The notes under the pieces: model-generated | Seen by the model: the letters and a program-made list of their open reading frames with translations, nothing else | What the model was told of the DNA's origin: nothing | Databases searched by the model: none | Part shown: positions 43,986-54,545 of the stretch, piece by piece | Position numbering within the stretch: position 1 is the stretch's first letter | Layout: the number at the start of each line of letters is the position of its first letter | From: Pleurocapsa sp. FMAR1 | GTDB lineage: Bacteria > Cyanobacteriota > Cyanobacteriia > Cyanobacteriales > Xenococcaceae | DNA: 64,000 nt | Direction: 5' to 3' | Assembly (NCBI RefSeq): GCF_963665995.1 | Contig: NZ_OY762512.1 | Coordinates: forward strand, 2,604,001 to 2,668,000 | Made by a program: the position numbers and the translations under genes

Positions 43986-46604
43986 TTACTTAGCCAGCAT
44001 TTCAACTGATAGACGTTTAAAGGTTAATCTTTCCCCTTCTACATCGACAAAAATAGTGTCACCAGGATTGTATTCTCCCCGCAAAATAGATTTAGCGATC
44101 GCCGTTTCTAAATAGCGAGAAATAGCGCGTTTTAGAGGTCTGGCACCGTATACGGGGTCGTAACCCAACTCTGCTAGGTAATCTAAAGCAGCATCGGCGA
44201 TTTTCAAAGACAGCTTTTGTTCTTCTAGACGGCTTTCTAAACCTTCGACCTGTATTTGAACAATATTACGTAACTGTTCTTTAACTAAGGCATGGAAGAT
44301 GATAATTTCGTCAATCCGATTGAGAAATTCAGGACGGAAACTATCCCGCATGGCATTCATTACTCGCGATCGCATTTCTTCATACTGACTATCATCCCCT
44401 GCTACATCTAGGATGTACTGGGAACCAATATTACTGGTCATGATAATAATCGTACTGGTAAAATCTACGGTACGTCCCTGAGAATCTGTTAATCTGCCGT
44501 CATCTAAAACTTGCAGCATGATGTTAAAGACATCAGGATGAGCTTTTTCGATTTCGTCAAACAGAATTACAGAATAAGGACGACGACGAATTGCCTCGGT
44601 TAACTGTCCACCTTCGTCATAACCTACATATCCTGGAGGCGCACCAACCAAACGAGATACCGAATGTTTCTCCATATACTCAGACATATCAATGCGAACT
44701 AAAGCCTCTTCTGTATCAAACAGACTTTTAGCCAAAGCCTTGGCTAGTTCGGTTTTACCTACTCCAGTCGGACCAAGGAAAATAAAGCTAGCAGTAGGAC
44801 GCTGAGGATCGGCTAATCCAGCGCGAGAACGTTGAATAGAATCGGCAACCGCGCTTACAGCTTCTTCTTGACCAATTACTCGTTCATGGAGTTCAGCCTC
44901 TAGGTTAAGCAGCTTAGATTTTTCTGATTCAATCAGTTTTTTGAGGGGTATACCTGTCCACTTAGCAATAATTTCAGCGATGTCAGACTCTAATACTTCC
45001 TCCCGTAGCAGGGAATTACCACTAGTTTGTCTCTCAGCTAGCTTCTGTTCAATTTCGACAACTTGTTCTTGGAGTTTGGGTAATTTACCATGACGTAGTT
45101 CAGCAGCACGATTGAGATCGTAAGCTCTTTCTGATTGCTCAATTTCCAAATTGACGGCGTTGATCTCTTCTTTGAGAGCGCGGATTTGGTCAATGACTTC
45201 TTTTTCTGACTGCCATTGAGCGTTGATCTCTGACTGTTCTTCTTTAAGATCGGCTAGTTCTCTTTCTAGCTTCTGCAATCTTTCTTTAGATATGGGATTA
45301 TCTTCTTTCTCTAAAGACAGTCTTTCCATTTCCAATTGCAGAATCTTACGGTCAACTTCGTCTAACTCTTCAGGCTTGGAGGTGATTTCCATCTTCAGTT
45401 TTGCCCCCGCCTCGTCTACTAGGTCGATCGCCTTATCGGGTAAAAAGCGATCGCTAATATAGCGATTAGACAAACTAGCAGCAGCAACTAACGCCGTATC
45501 GGCAATTGTTACCCCGTGGTGTCCTTCATAGCGTTCTTTAAGTCCGCGCAAAATAGAAATAGTATCGATTACGTTGGGTTCATCTACCAATACGGACTGA
45601 AAACGTCTTTCTAAAGCTGCGTCTTTCTCAATGTATTTGCGATATTCATCTAGGGTAGTTGCCCCAATACAGCGCAATTCGCCTCTAGCTAACATAGGCT
45701 TGAGTATGTTGCCCGCATCCATTGACCCTTGTGCTGCACCTGCACCCACAACGGTATGGATTTCATCGATAAATAAAACAATGTTGCCTTGAGATTCGGT
45801 AACTTCTTTAAGAACAGCTTTGAGACGTTCTTCAAACTCGCCTCTTAGCTTGGCACCAGCGATTAACGCACCCATGTCTAGAGCCACAACAGTGCGATCG
45901 CGCAAAGATTCAGGCACATCTCGATTGATAATTCTTTGTGCCAGTCCTTCGACAATGGCGGTTTTACCAACTCCAGGCTCACCAATCAATACAGGGTTGT
46001 TTTTAGTACGGCGAGATAGTATCTGAATGGTACGGCGAATTTCTTCATCACGACCAATTACAGGATCTAATTTACCTTCTCTGGCAAGTTGAGTTAGTTC
46101 CCGCCCATACTTTTCTAGCGCATCATATTTTCCTTCGGGATTTTGATCCGTCACTTTTTGCTTTCCACGCACCTGTTTAATAATTTCCTTGAGTTGTTTT
46201 TCGGTTAAACCAACTTCTTGTAGTAGTTTACGTCCAAAACGATCGTCTTGAGCAAAGCCTAAAACTAAATGTTCAATGGAAATGTAATCGTCATTAAATT
46301 CAGTACGATATTTTTCCGCCCGATCTAATAGGCTATCTAAACTGTATCCTAAAAAAACGCTACTGTTAGAATTACTGACTTTTGGCTGGCTATTAATAAA
46401 CTGGTCAACTTTATTACGCAATAGCTGCACGCTGACATTAGCCTTGTTGAAAATACTGCTGGCTAATCCTTCTTCTTCGATTAAAGATTTAAACAGGTGT
46501 TCTGTTTCTACCTGTTGCTGTTGACTTTGTTTAGCGATGTCCTGAACATTGGCGATCGCTTGCCAGGCTTTGGCAGTAAATTTTTGCGGGTTGTTTGGTT
46601 GCAT
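43986..46604 (-). CDS. clpB: ATP-dependent disaggregase ClpB
   Basis: An 872-residue Hsp100 protein that rescues aggregated proteins with DnaK. It has an N domain (1-150) and two AAA+ modules: Walker [10 protein letters not shown], with Walker B VLFIDEIH, and Walker [10 protein letters not shown], with Walker [15 protein letters not shown] coiled-coil middle domain (about 410-530) and pore loops (such as GAPPGYVG) are present. It lacks the IGF/IGL ClpP-binding loop and so is not a ClpA/C subunit. A second 3' end copy lies beyond the GFA cassette. A HIP1 octamer sits at its 5' end. Confidence 0.95.
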   Translation of the reverse strand: MQPNNPQKFTAKAWQAIANVQDIAKQSQQQQVETEHLFKSLIEEEGLASSIFNKANVSVQLLRNKVDQFINSQPKVSNSNSSVFLGYSLDSLLDRAEKYRTEFNDDYISIEHLVLGFAQDDRFGRKLLQEVGLTEKQLKEIIKQVRGKQKVTDQNPEGKYDALEKYGRELTQLAREGKLDPVIGRDEEIRRTIQILSRRTKNNPVLIGEPGVGKTAIVEGLAQRIINRDVPESLRDRTVVALDMGALIAGAKLRGEFEERLKAVLKEVTESQGNIVLFIDEIHTVVGAGAAQGSMDAGNILKPMLARGELRCIGATTLDEYRKYIEKDAALERRFQSVLVDEPNVIDTISILRGLKERYEGHHGVTIADTALVAAASLSNRYISDRFLPDKAIDLVDEAGAKLKMEITSKPEELDEVDRKILQLEMERLSLEKEDNPISKERLQKLERELADLKEEQSEINAQWQSEKEVIDQIRALKEEINAVNLEIEQSERAYDLNRAAELRHGKLPKLQEQVVEIEQKLAERQTSGNSLLREEVLESDIAEIIAKWTGIPLKKLIESEKSKLLNLEAELHERVIGQEEAVSAVADSIQRSRAGLADPQRPTASFIFLGPTGVGKTELAKALAKSLFDTEEALVRIDMSEYMEKHSVSRLVGAPPGYVGYDEGGQLTEAIRRRPYSVILFDEIEKAHPDVFNIMLQVLDDGRLTDSQGRTVDFTSTIIIMTSNIGSQYILDVAGDDSQYEEMRSRVMNAMRDSFRPEFLNRIDEIIIFHALVKEQLRNIVQIQVEGLESRLEEQKLSLKIADAALDYLAELGYDPVYGARPLKRAISRYLETAIAKSILRGEYNPGDTIFVDVEGERLTFKRLSVEMLAK

Positions 46605-47113
46605 ATTTTTCTTGCTTAACTAAGGGATAAAAACTTTGATCTAATAATTTGATTTAATAATTTAAAAATATATGCCTAATCTGTGACTATATCTAGGAGA
46701 GATTGGGCTTAAAAGTTCGTTGTCTATAGGTAGATTAAGATTTAGAAACTTTATTCTTTGATTTAATGTAATTGTAGCGATAACAAAAGCACGTAGTTAG
46801 GTAGGATACCCCAACCGCTCAATTCTGGTTTTCCCAGTTTTAAAAGCCATAAAAACGAGTCGCACAACGCCACAAATTGAAATTGACATTAAGATTTGTT
46901 GCTCAAAAACTCGATCTATTACCCTGACAAAGGCAAGCTGAAACCATCTTCAGCCAAAGAATGTGGCGATAATTATATTCTGAATTTTTGAGCATAGTGG
47001 CTAGTCGCACTCTCTCCCCTAATTCTGAGACAATCAGAACTAATATTTAAACGCCATTTTCTATCCAAATATCTAAACCCATTCCGTTAATGTAATTTAG
47101 GAGAAAATACATA
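46605..47113. other. Intergenic region between divergent clpB and chlB
   Basis: About 500 bp of AT-rich sequence holding both promoters. TTAGGAGAAA just before 47114 is the chlB ribosome-binding site. I see no heat-shock CIRCE element (TTAGCACTC-type repeat) or other named operator, and no RNA gene. Confidence 0.5.
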
Positions 47114-48640
47114 ATGAAGTTAGCTTACTGGATGTATGCTGGTCCAGCACACATCGGCACTTTACGCATTGCTAGTTCTTTTAAAAATGTTCACGCTATT
47201 ATGCACGCTCCTTTGGGAGATGATTATTTCAACGTCATGCGATCGATGCTTGAAAGAGAGCGTAACTTTACACCCGTTACCGCTAGCATTGTAGATAGAA
47301 ATGTTTTGGCAAGGGGTTCACAAGAAAAAGTAGTAGATAATATTACTCGCAAGGATCGAGAAGAACGTCCAGATCTAATTGTGCTTACACCTACCTGCAC
47401 CTCTAGTATTTTGCAGGAAGACTTACAAAACTTTGTTAGTCGTGCCTCAATGGATACTAAAGGGGACGTGATGCTGGCTGATGTAAATCACTATCGTTAC
47501 AATGAGTTACAGGCAGCCGATCGCACTCTGCATCAGGTAGTTAAGTTTTATCTAGAAAAAGCACGCAAAAAAGAGGAATTACCCACAGCTAAAACTGAAA
47601 AGCCCTCAGTAAATATTATTGGTATTTCTACTTTAGGTTTCCATAACCAGCATGATTGTACTGAGTTAAAACGTCTGATGGCGGATTTGGGAATTGAGGT
47701 AAACGAAGTTATTCCTGATGGTGCTTCGGTACACAACCTTAAGAATTTACCCCGTGCCTGGTTTAATCTTGTTCCCTATCGTGAATTGGGCATGATGACG
47801 GCGGAATACTTAGAGTCTGAGTTTTCTATGCCTTGTGTAGACATTGCGCCAATGGGTGTAGTCGAAACTGCGCGCTGTATTCGCAAAATTCAACAGGTAG
47901 TTAATGCCCAGGGTGCAGAAGTAGATTACGAGGGGTATATCAACAACCAAACTCTCTATGTATCTCAAGCAGCTTGGTTTTCTCGCTCAATTGACTGTCA
48001 AAACCTGACAGGTAAAAAAGCGGTGGTGTTCGGCGATAATACCCATGCAGCAGCCATGACTAAGATTCTGGCAAGAGAGATGGGGATTAAGGTTGTTTTG
48101 GCTGGTACTTACTGTAAGTATGACGAGGACTGGTTTAGAGAACAGGTAAGCGAATACTGTGATGAAGTTTTAATTAGTGATGACAATGGCGCAATTGGCG
48201 ATGCGATCGCGCGTCACGAACCTTCAGCTATCTTTGGGACACAGATGGAACGCCATGTAGGTAAACGTTTAGACATTCCCTGTGGTGTAATTGCGGCACC
48301 AATTCACATTCAGAATTTTCCCATTGGCTACAAGCCATTTATGGGTTACGAAGGAACTAATCAAATTGCTGACTTGGTTTATAACTCCTTCACTTTGGGG
48401 ATGGAAGATCACCTCTTAGAAATCTTTGGCGGACACGATACCAAAGAAGTTATCACCAAAGGTATTTCGGCTGATTCAGATTTAAACTGGGATAAAGAAG
48501 CCAAGGTAGAACTAGGTAAAATTCCTGGTTTTGTACGCGGAAAAGTCAAACGCAATACCGAAAAGTTTGCCCGCGATCGCAATTTGTCAGAAATTACCTT
48601 AGAAGTTATGTATGCTGCTAAAGAATCTGTGGGCGCATAG
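47114..48640 (+). CDS. chlB: Light-independent protochlorophyllide reductase subunit B
   Basis: A 508-residue subunit of the dark-operative, nitrogenase-like protochlorophyllide reductase. ChlN and ChlB form the catalytic part, with ChlL as ATP-dependent donor. The family start [32 protein letters not shown] with the cysteine region, GDNTHAAAM and [21 protein letters not shown] are as expected. The C-terminal domain [20 protein letters not shown] is complete. chlL and chlN are not in the window. A 9-bp stem hairpin lies 42 bp downstream. Confidence 0.95.
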   Translation: MKLAYWMYAGPAHIGTLRIASSFKNVHAIMHAPLGDDYFNVMRSMLERERNFTPVTASIVDRNVLARGSQEKVVDNITRKDREERPDLIVLTPTCTSSILQEDLQNFVSRASMDTKGDVMLADVNHYRYNELQAADRTLHQVVKFYLEKARKKEELPTAKTEKPSVNIIGISTLGFHNQHDCTELKRLMADLGIEVNEVIPDGASVHNLKNLPRAWFNLVPYRELGMMTAEYLESEFSMPCVDIAPMGVVETARCIRKIQQVVNAQGAEVDYEGYINNQTLYVSQAAWFSRSIDCQNLTGKKAVVFGDNTHAAAMTKILAREMGIKVVLAGTYCKYDEDWFREQVSEYCDEVLISDDNGAIGDAIARHEPSAIFGTQMERHVGKRLDIPCGVIAAPIHIQNFPIGYKPFMGYEGTNQIADLVYNSFTLGMEDHLLEIFGGHDTKEVITKGISADSDLNWDKEAKVELGKIPGFVRGKVKRNTEKFARDRNLSEITLEVMYAAKESVGA

Positions 48641-48681
48641 GCAGTTATGGGAAAGAAATTAATTTGCTGTTAATTTAAAAG

Positions 48682-48722
48682 ATTGTAGGCTAAACCTAAA
48701 TATAATTTGTTTCGCCTACAAT
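48682..48722 (+). terminator. Hairpin downstream of chlB (possible terminator)
   Basis: ATTGTAGGC (48682-48690) pairs perfectly with GCCTACAAT (48714-48722) around a 23-base loop. It is followed by TTGAAAAG, not a long T tract, so termination is likely but not certain. Confidence 0.5.
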
Positions 48723-48870
48723 TTGAAAAGCTGACGGCTAATCTCTGAAAGCCGAAAGCTTATCAAAAATCTTGACAAAATTAAAATAACTCAAGACAAT
48801 TAGAGATTGGGCATTCAATACCTGCTCGGATCGGGTTTTTAAATAAACGCCAAGTTAGAAACTAGGTATT

Positions 48871-48890
48871 CCGATTGAAGTTTCAGTCGG
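48871..48890 (+). promoter_or_regulatory. Leader hairpin upstream of rplU
   Basis: CCGATTGAA and TTCAGTCGG pair (one G-T) around a 2-base centre, realistically a 4-6 base loop, 48 bp before the L21 start. It lies in the probable 5' leader and could be an autoregulatory element, as L21 leaders are in some bacteria. No conserved motif was identified. Confidence 0.4.
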
Positions 48891-48938
48891 CTTTAGTTTG
48901 ACATGGCTACCCTTACGGCAATATCACAATAGATAATT

Positions 48939-49340
48939 ATGACTTACGCAATTGTTGAAATCGGCGGTACACAAATTCAGGTTGAACCTGGTCGTTTTTA
49001 CGATATCAATTTACTAGATGCCGATCCTGAATCTAGCTACACCATAGACAAAGTTTTATTGGTAAACAACGACAACGAAGTTACTGTTGGTCGTCCTTTG
49101 GTTGAAGGTGCTACCGTAGAAGGTACTGTAATGCGTCATAGACGAGGCAAAAAAGTCATTGTCTATAAAATGCAGCCTAAAAAGAAAACTCGCAAAAAGC
49201 GCGGTCATCGTCAAGAATTAACTCGCTTGATGATTGATTCTATTAGTTTAAATGGTTCGGCTATTGCCAAAGCAGAAGCATCAGAAGCTGAAGCTACTAC
49301 GACAGAAGTACCAGAAGTAGAAGCAGCTACGGCAGAGTAA
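48939..49340 (+). CDS. rplU: 50S ribosomal protein L21
   Basis: A 133-residue L21 with the core [20 protein letters not shown], then [17 protein letters not shown] and the basic [15 protein letters not shown] loop that contacts 23S rRNA. The C-terminal 25 residues are a Glu/Ala/Thr-rich acidic extension absent from bacterial L21 of about 103 residues. Such extensions are variable in cyanobacteria. It is followed by rpmA in the usual order. Confidence 0.94.
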   Translation: MTYAIVEIGGTQIQVEPGRFYDINLLDADPESSYTIDKVLLVNNDNEVTVGRPLVEGATVEGTVMRHRRGKKVIVYKMQPKKKTRKKRGHRQELTRLMIDSISLNGSAIAKAEASEAEATTTEVPEVEAATAE

Positions 49341-49382
49341 ACAGGCATTAATTTATTAGCAAAATTCACAAAGGAAGATAAA

Positions 49383-49652
49383 ATGGCTCATAAGAAAGGA
49401 ACGGGTAGTACTCGTAATGGTCGCGATTCTAATTCTAAACGTCTCGGCGTTAAGCGTTATGGCGGTCAAGAAGTTACAGCAGGAAGCATTATAGTTCGCC
49501 AAAGAGGAACTAAATTTCACCCTGGTAATAATGTAGGACGCGGTAAAGATGATACTTTGTATTCTTTAGTCCACGGCGTTGTCAAATTTGAATTTAGAAA
49601 AAGAGGACAAAAAAAGGTCAGCGTTTACCCTGATGCTGAAGTTGCAGCATAA
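49383..49652 (+). CDS. rpmA: 50S ribosomal protein L27
   Basis: An 89-residue L27 with [20 protein letters not shown] (the conserved N-terminal tail reaching the peptidyl transferase centre), [20 protein letters not shown] and [16 protein letters not shown]. It is complete and immediately downstream of rplU, in the same operon, with GGAAG before the ATG. A terminator follows. Confidence 0.95.
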   Translation: MAHKKGTGSTRNGRDSNSKRLGVKRYGGQEVTAGSIIVRQRGTKFHPGNNVGRGKDDTLYSLVHGVVKFEFRKRGQKKVSVYPDAEVAA

Positions 49653-49690
49653 ATAAATTGCTTTGATCTAACTAATTTTTAAATAAACAG

Positions 49691-49716
49691 CACTCATTTA
49701 TATGAGTGTTTTTTTT
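49691..49716 (+). terminator. Rho-independent terminator of rplU-rpmA
   Basis: CACTCAT (49691-49697) and ATGAGTG (49702-49708) with a TTAT loop, followed by an eight-base T tract. Confidence 0.9.
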
Positions 49717-49768
49717 ATGGAGTTAAACTAGAATCAATCATTAAAAATAAGTTTCAGAGTTCTGTCTA

Positions 49769-50095
49769 ATGTACCAACCAGAAGATAATTTTGATCGAGA
49801 TCTGCCTAAAAACTCTAACTCTAATAAAAATATAGATAATATAGATGCCAATTTATCACCCAAAAACGTTGCAGTTCGCAAAAAACAGTTAGAGAAAATT
49901 TTTATTAAATTGATTGCTGTTGGTCTTGCATTGGGAGCAGTTTTAGGGGTAGGTACATATTTTCTACTAAACAAGCTGGGTTTGACAAAAAAACCTTACC
50001 AAATAGAACAGGAAAAGCAAGAAAATAAATCAGATAGCTATAACGAAATACAATATTTTCCTCACACGCCAAAGTCTTTTTCTTTTAAAAAATAG
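49769..50095 (+). CDS. Small membrane protein of unknown function
   Basis: This 108-residue protein has an Asn/Asp-rich N terminus (about 1-40), one transmembrane helix (IKLIAVGLALGAVLGVGTYF, about 46-65) and a charged C terminus. It is not recognised as a named family, but the composition (soluble acidic head, one helix) and the placement between rpmA and a long gap are consistent with a real gene. It has no partner in the neighbourhood. Confidence 0.55.
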   Translation: MYQPEDNFDRDLPKNSNSNKNIDNIDANLSPKNVAVRKKQLEKIFIKLIAVGLALGAVLGVGTYFLLNKLGLTKKPYQIEQEKQENKSDSYNEIQYFPHTPKSFSFKK

Positions 50096-50535
50096 AATGG
50101 CTATATTCAAGCTCTCAAATATTTGATTAATTTTGCTGTAACTTGATGCAAGAACTTGAGTGATATACAGCTTTAAGTCATCGCAGTTAAGAAAAGGGGA
50201 TAATGTCATAATACTGTGACACGAGCTTTTTTTTTCAGATATCGATCCCAATAAATGTCATGCTTTCATAACACAAAAACAACTAAGGTCTAATAAAATC
50301 GTTAGTCATTTAGTTTTTGCTGGTTCTATCTTGATCCCCTGACTTAATTTGTTGTTATAACATATTCAAGTGGTTAAGACCTTTCCCACCCACGTACAAA
50401 TAAATAAAAATATTAAGTAGACGAAAATTAAGGTTGAAAGACGACTGAAGTACTAGTTGACTTTTCTAGCTTCTCTGTCTTAAATATGGCTGCTAGCAGC
50501 TAAACACCGTCTAACTAATTGGAGGCTGTAAGTCA
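50096..50535. other. Intergenic region upstream of the DUF4912 gene
   Basis: 440 bp, AT-rich. TTGGAGGCTG before 50536 is the ribosome-binding region. A TTGACTTTTCTAGC stretch near 50457 is a candidate -35 region. No gene or RNA was recognised. Confidence 0.5.
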
Positions 50536-51774
50536 ATGGCGAAAGAACGACCACCATTAGAAGAAATGACCTTGAGGCAGCTTAGAAAAGTTGCCAGCGA
50601 ATATAAAATATCCCGTTACAGCAGAATGCGTAAAGCACAACTGCTAACTTCTATCAAAGAAGCAATTAATAAAAAAGAACCAGAAAAACTTTCTCAAAAT
50701 CCATCAGCCAACCAGGAGGAACAACAAGTGAAAGCTACGAAATTTGAAGTCGGTCAAGAAGATAATTTAAGGGAAAGCCTTGCTTCTGTCGATCAAGATT
50801 TAGGAGAGCTTCCTGACGGTTATGGAGACAGCCGTATTGTGTTGATGCCTCGGGATCCGCAGTGGGCTTATGCTTACTGGGACGTTCCTAATCTTCACAA
50901 GGAAGAGTTACGTCGCCAAGGCGGGCAACAGCTAGCGTTGCGTATCTATGATGTGACAGATATTGATATCAACAGTCAAGCACCCCATAGCGTACAGGAA
51001 TATCTCTGTGATGAGATGGCAAGAGAATGGTATTTGCCTATTCCCGTAAGCGATCGCGATTATGTTGCTGACATCGGCTATCGCTGTGCTGATGGTCGCT
51101 GGCTGGTATTAGCTAGCTCTGCTTCGGTAAGTATTCCTCCCGTCTATCCTTCTGATTGGATTGAGGATGCTTTTGTTACCGTAGACTGGCAGGATGATAT
51201 CAAAGGTAAGACTCTTTATGAGCTTGTGCCTCCTGCTAAAAAGCAGACCGCGAGTACAACAAATACAAATATGAACGCTCCCGAAGGCGATCGCCTTTAT
51301 AACGCTGTATTCGGAATGACTCAATCCACCGAGTCTATGCAGATGACAGGTTCTTTGTTTGGTTCAATGCAGCAGACCCCTGAATCAGCGGTTAGCTCCT
51401 ATGTATTCCCTTCTGGTGCAGGAATGTGGGCTTTACCAACTACTTCTGGACAAAATATGTCTGGTGCGGGTTTCTCTGGGGATATTGCTGCCCGTCCTCG
51501 TCAATTTTGGCTAGTGGCTGATGCCGAACTTATTGTTTATGGTGCAACAGAGCCTAATGCTACGGTAACTATTGGCGATCGCCAAATTAAACTTAACCCT
51601 GATGGTACTTTCCGTTTCCAGATGTCTTTCCAAGATGGTGTAATTGACTATCCTATCAAGGCAGTAGCGGTTGATGGTGAGCAAACTCGTTCAATTCACA
51701 TGAACTTTGAACGTGAAACTCCTTCTCGCAATACCAATACTAAAGCCGAAGCGGTTGAAGAATGGTTTGCTTAA
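50536..51774 (+). CDS. DUF4912 protein with N-terminal Rho/SAP-like domain
   Basis: This 412-residue protein has an N-terminal helical Rho-N/SAP-like domain (about 1-45: LRQLRKVASEYKISRYSRMR). It then has the DUF4912 core (about 90-225), including RIVLMPRDPQWAYAYWDVP and PVSDRDYVADIGYR, followed by a serine/methionine-rich linker and a C-terminal beta-rich segment (AELIVYGATEPNATVTIGD). Proteins of this form are common in cyanobacteria. A nucleic-acid or surface role has been inferred from the domains only. Confidence 0.8.
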   Translation: MAKERPPLEEMTLRQLRKVASEYKISRYSRMRKAQLLTSIKEAINKKEPEKLSQNPSANQEEQQVKATKFEVGQEDNLRESLASVDQDLGELPDGYGDSRIVLMPRDPQWAYAYWDVPNLHKEELRRQGGQQLALRIYDVTDIDINSQAPHSVQEYLCDEMAREWYLPIPVSDRDYVADIGYRCADGRWLVLASSASVSIPPVYPSDWIEDAFVTVDWQDDIKGKTLYELVPPAKKQTASTTNTNMNAPEGDRLYNAVFGMTQSTESMQMTGSLFGSMQQTPESAVSSYVFPSGAGMWALPTTSGQNMSGAGFSGDIAARPRQFWLVADAELIVYGATEPNATVTIGDRQIKLNPDGTFRFQMSFQDGVIDYPIKAVAVDGEQTRSIHMNFERETPSRNTNTKAEAVEEWFA

Positions 51775-51980
51775 ATATTAACCTAAGTTCGGGTTAAGCA
51801 GATTGGGGTAAAAGCCAATCAAGTGTGAGGGCAGGTTTACTGAAGAAAGTTATTATTTTCAGCTTACTACCTGTCCTTTTTTTGCTCCCTAACTCAGGCT
51901 CGGTTAGCTTTTGACCTTTTTGAGCTACAAAGATATTGAGCAAGTTTATAGCCTGGATCAAACTGACATTGACTCTTCAA

Positions 51981-54344
51981 CTAAATGGCAATTGGTCGGC
52001 TACGCGTAGCATAATCGCCTTGAGATGATTCACTAGATGTCTCATCAATTAGAGAATCTTTTAGTTTTACTGTTGTTAAACTCACCGCACAGGCTTTTAG
52101 TTCTGGTTGAAGAGAAATAGGACAGGATTGGGGGTGGGTTAGTGAGTTTGCTTCGCCGTTGTCTGTCCACAAGGCGCCCCAGTGCATCGGCACAAAAACC
52201 GTACCAGGAATGATCGCCTTAGTGATTCTAGCAGCAAAACGCCCTACACCACGGCGCGATCGCACTTCTACCATAGTTGCCTCTTCAATATCTAATTTGG
52301 CAGCATCTTTGGGGTGAATTTCTACAAAGGGCTGGGGTTGCTTTTTCATGATTTTGTCAATGCGCCCAGTACGAGTCATGGTGTGCCAGTGTTCATATAA
52401 GCGACCGATGGTTAGCACAAAAGGATAGTCTGGATCGATAGGTTCAGCTAGTCCCTTAGAATGGAAAGCAGCAAATTTTGCCCGTCCATCAGCCGTATTA
52501 AATCTGCCGTCGGTGTAGAGTCTTTTTGCTACTGTAGTTTCTTCTTTGCTGTGAAACAGATTAGAAAGCAAACCTTTTTTAGCTTCACTCTCTTCAGTAA
52601 CATTTCCTTGAGTGTTACAGGTCAAGGAAACGGCTAATAGATCATCTTGTCTTGCTGCTTCTAAAGGACAGGGCCATTGAATTGCTCCCTGTTGGCGTAA
52701 TCGTCCATGACTTAAACCAGTCATTTCACAGGAGCGATTTTTGGTTAGCTGGACAAATTCTTGATATACCTGGGCAGAATTAGCAAAATTAAACTCTTTG
52801 GTAAAACCCAGACGGCGACCAACCTCGGCAAATATTTCCCAATCTGCCTTGGCTTCTCCTGGGGGATCGCGAAACTGAGGACAAAGTGTGACAACTCTCT
52901 CCGAATTAGTCATTGTCCCAGTTTTTTCTCCCCACTGTGCTGCGGGCAAGACTACGTGGGCAAAACTGGCGGTTTCTAGGGGATAGTAAGCATCCTGGAC
53001 GATAGTAAAAGGCGATCGCAACAGGGCTTTTTTGGTTCTGACCAGATCGGGCATACTCACCGCAGGGTTGGTAGCTGCTACCCAAAATACTCCCACATCT
53101 CCTGTTTCCAAACCTGTAATCATGCTCCAGGTATCTCTACCAGGGATAGGCTTAATACTGCCAGGAGGTAACTGCCAAACTTGTTCTACCTCTGCCCGAT
53201 GCTGGGGATTTTTGACTACTCGATAACCAGGAAGGATATGGGATAAGCCACCTGCTTCTCTTCCACCCATAGCGTTGGGCTGACCTGTCAGGGAAAAAGG
53301 ACCTGCCCCTGGTTTGCCGATATTACCCGTCATTAGGTGCAGATTAATAATTGTGCGAACTTTTGCTGTTCCTTCTGAGGACTGATTTACTCCCATCGAC
53401 CACATAGAAAGCACGTTGTCTGATTCTGCCCAATAGCGAGCAGCTTCTTCTAAATGATCGATGCGAATACCACAGCGACGAGCGACTAATTCTGGAGGAT
53501 ATTGTTGGATGACCTGGACATAATTACTAAAGCCTTGAGTACATTCATCAATGAAATAAGTATCAAGTTCGCCCCAACGGAGTAGAAGATGAGCAATGCC
53601 GTTGAGCAAATCCATATCTGTTCCTGGCTGGATAGCTAAATGGAGATCTGCATCCTTTGCCGTTTTCGTCTCGCGGGGATCGACAACGATCATTTTGACC
53701 TTGCGATTTTTCTTGTGGTGTAACCGCAAACGATTATAAATAATAGGATGACATTCGGCGGTGTTAGTGCCAATTAGAAAAGCACAGTCAGTTAGTTCTA
53801 AATCATCGTAACAAGAAGGTGGTCCATCTGAACCAAAGCTTTGCATATATCCTGCTACGGCTGAGGACATACAGAGACGAGAATTAGCATCAAAGTTATT
53901 TGTACCAAGACAGCCTTTAAGTAATTTTTGAGCAATATAATAATCTTCGGTTTGAAACTGCCCTGAACCATACATACAGATGGACTCAGCCCCCTGAGTG
54001 TCTATTACTTCCTTAATTCGAGACACAATACGGTTTAAAGCGACATCCCAGCTAACGCGATGAAATTCTTGATCTAATGAATCTCGCATCATGGGATATT
54101 TGAGACGATCTTTATCTAAAGATTCAGCAATAGTGCCACCTTTTATACATACTTTACCTTTACTGGAGGGGTGAGCGCGATCGCCTCTGACTCGCCACAA
54201 CGGGTTTCCTTGGCTGTCTCTGTTGGTAGCTTTCCCTGATTGTGCAGGAGGTAAAACTTCTAAACCACAGCCAACTCCACAGTAGGGACACAAGGTTTTA
54301 ATCGGTTCGCTCACTTTGCTTTTCTCCAGGTTGAATATCGTCAA
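51981..54344 (-). CDS. narB: Ferredoxin-nitrate reductase
   Basis: This 787-residue assimilatory nitrate reductase (nitrate to nitrite) has an N-terminal 4Fe-4S site ([14 protein letters not shown]19, C22, C26, plus C in GKVCIKGG). Mo-bisPGD domain motifs follow: [47 protein letters not shown] and the C-terminal [19 protein letters not shown] carries the likely Mo-ligand cysteine. It lacks the flavin domain of plant/fungal enzymes and so uses ferredoxin. It lies downstream of nrtP on the same strand. Confidence 0.93.
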   Translation of the reverse strand: MTIFNLEKSKVSEPIKTLCPYCGVGCGLEVLPPAQSGKATNRDSQGNPLWRVRGDRAHPSSKGKVCIKGGTIAESLDKDRLKYPMMRDSLDQEFHRVSWDVALNRIVSRIKEVIDTQGAESICMYGSGQFQTEDYYIAQKLLKGCLGTNNFDANSRLCMSSAVAGYMQSFGSDGPPSCYDDLELTDCAFLIGTNTAECHPIIYNRLRLHHKKNRKVKMIVVDPRETKTAKDADLHLAIQPGTDMDLLNGIAHLLLRWGELDTYFIDECTQGFSNYVQVIQQYPPELVARRCGIRIDHLEEAARYWAESDNVLSMWSMGVNQSSEGTAKVRTIINLHLMTGNIGKPGAGPFSLTGQPNAMGGREAGGLSHILPGYRVVKNPQHRAEVEQVWQLPPGSIKPIPGRDTWSMITGLETGDVGVFWVAATNPAVSMPDLVRTKKALLRSPFTIVQDAYYPLETASFAHVVLPAAQWGEKTGTMTNSERVVTLCPQFRDPPGEAKADWEIFAEVGRRLGFTKEFNFANSAQVYQEFVQLTKNRSCEMTGLSHGRLRQQGAIQWPCPLEAARQDDLLAVSLTCNTQGNVTEESEAKKGLLSNLFHSKEETTVAKRLYTDGRFNTADGRAKFAAFHSKGLAEPIDPDYPFVLTIGRLYEHWHTMTRTGRIDKIMKKQPQPFVEIHPKDAAKLDIEEATMVEVRSRRGVGRFAARITKAIIPGTVFVPMHWGALWTDNGEANSLTHPQSCPISLQPELKACAVSLTTVKLKDSLIDETSSESSQGDYATRSRPIAI

Positions 54345-54545
54345 ATATTTATGCTTAAATAAATAAAATTTTTATTATTTACGTTCTACTAATCAGTTGT
54401 ATTGGATCGTGACCATGAACTACTGTGGGCAATAATACCAAATAAAGATTTTTTTTAATTCTTTTGCTCAGAGCAAAAAGTGCTGAGAAAGCATACATCC
54501 AAATATATGTTCTCAGCACTAAGTATTGTGTAGCCGTTGAGATAG

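Larger units (their letters stand above)
43795..44142. repeat. Duplicated clpB 3' end (copy within clpB)
   Basis: The second copy of the repeat described at 42927-43271. It comprises the 3' part of intact clpB (43986-44142) and its downstream terminator region. The two copies are in direct orientation and bracket the GFA cassette. Confidence 0.88.

Noticed and set aside
40613-44000. CRISPR array near the Cas8-like remnant
   Set aside because: No regularly spaced repeats were found; the only repeats are the clpB duplication and short tandem repeats.
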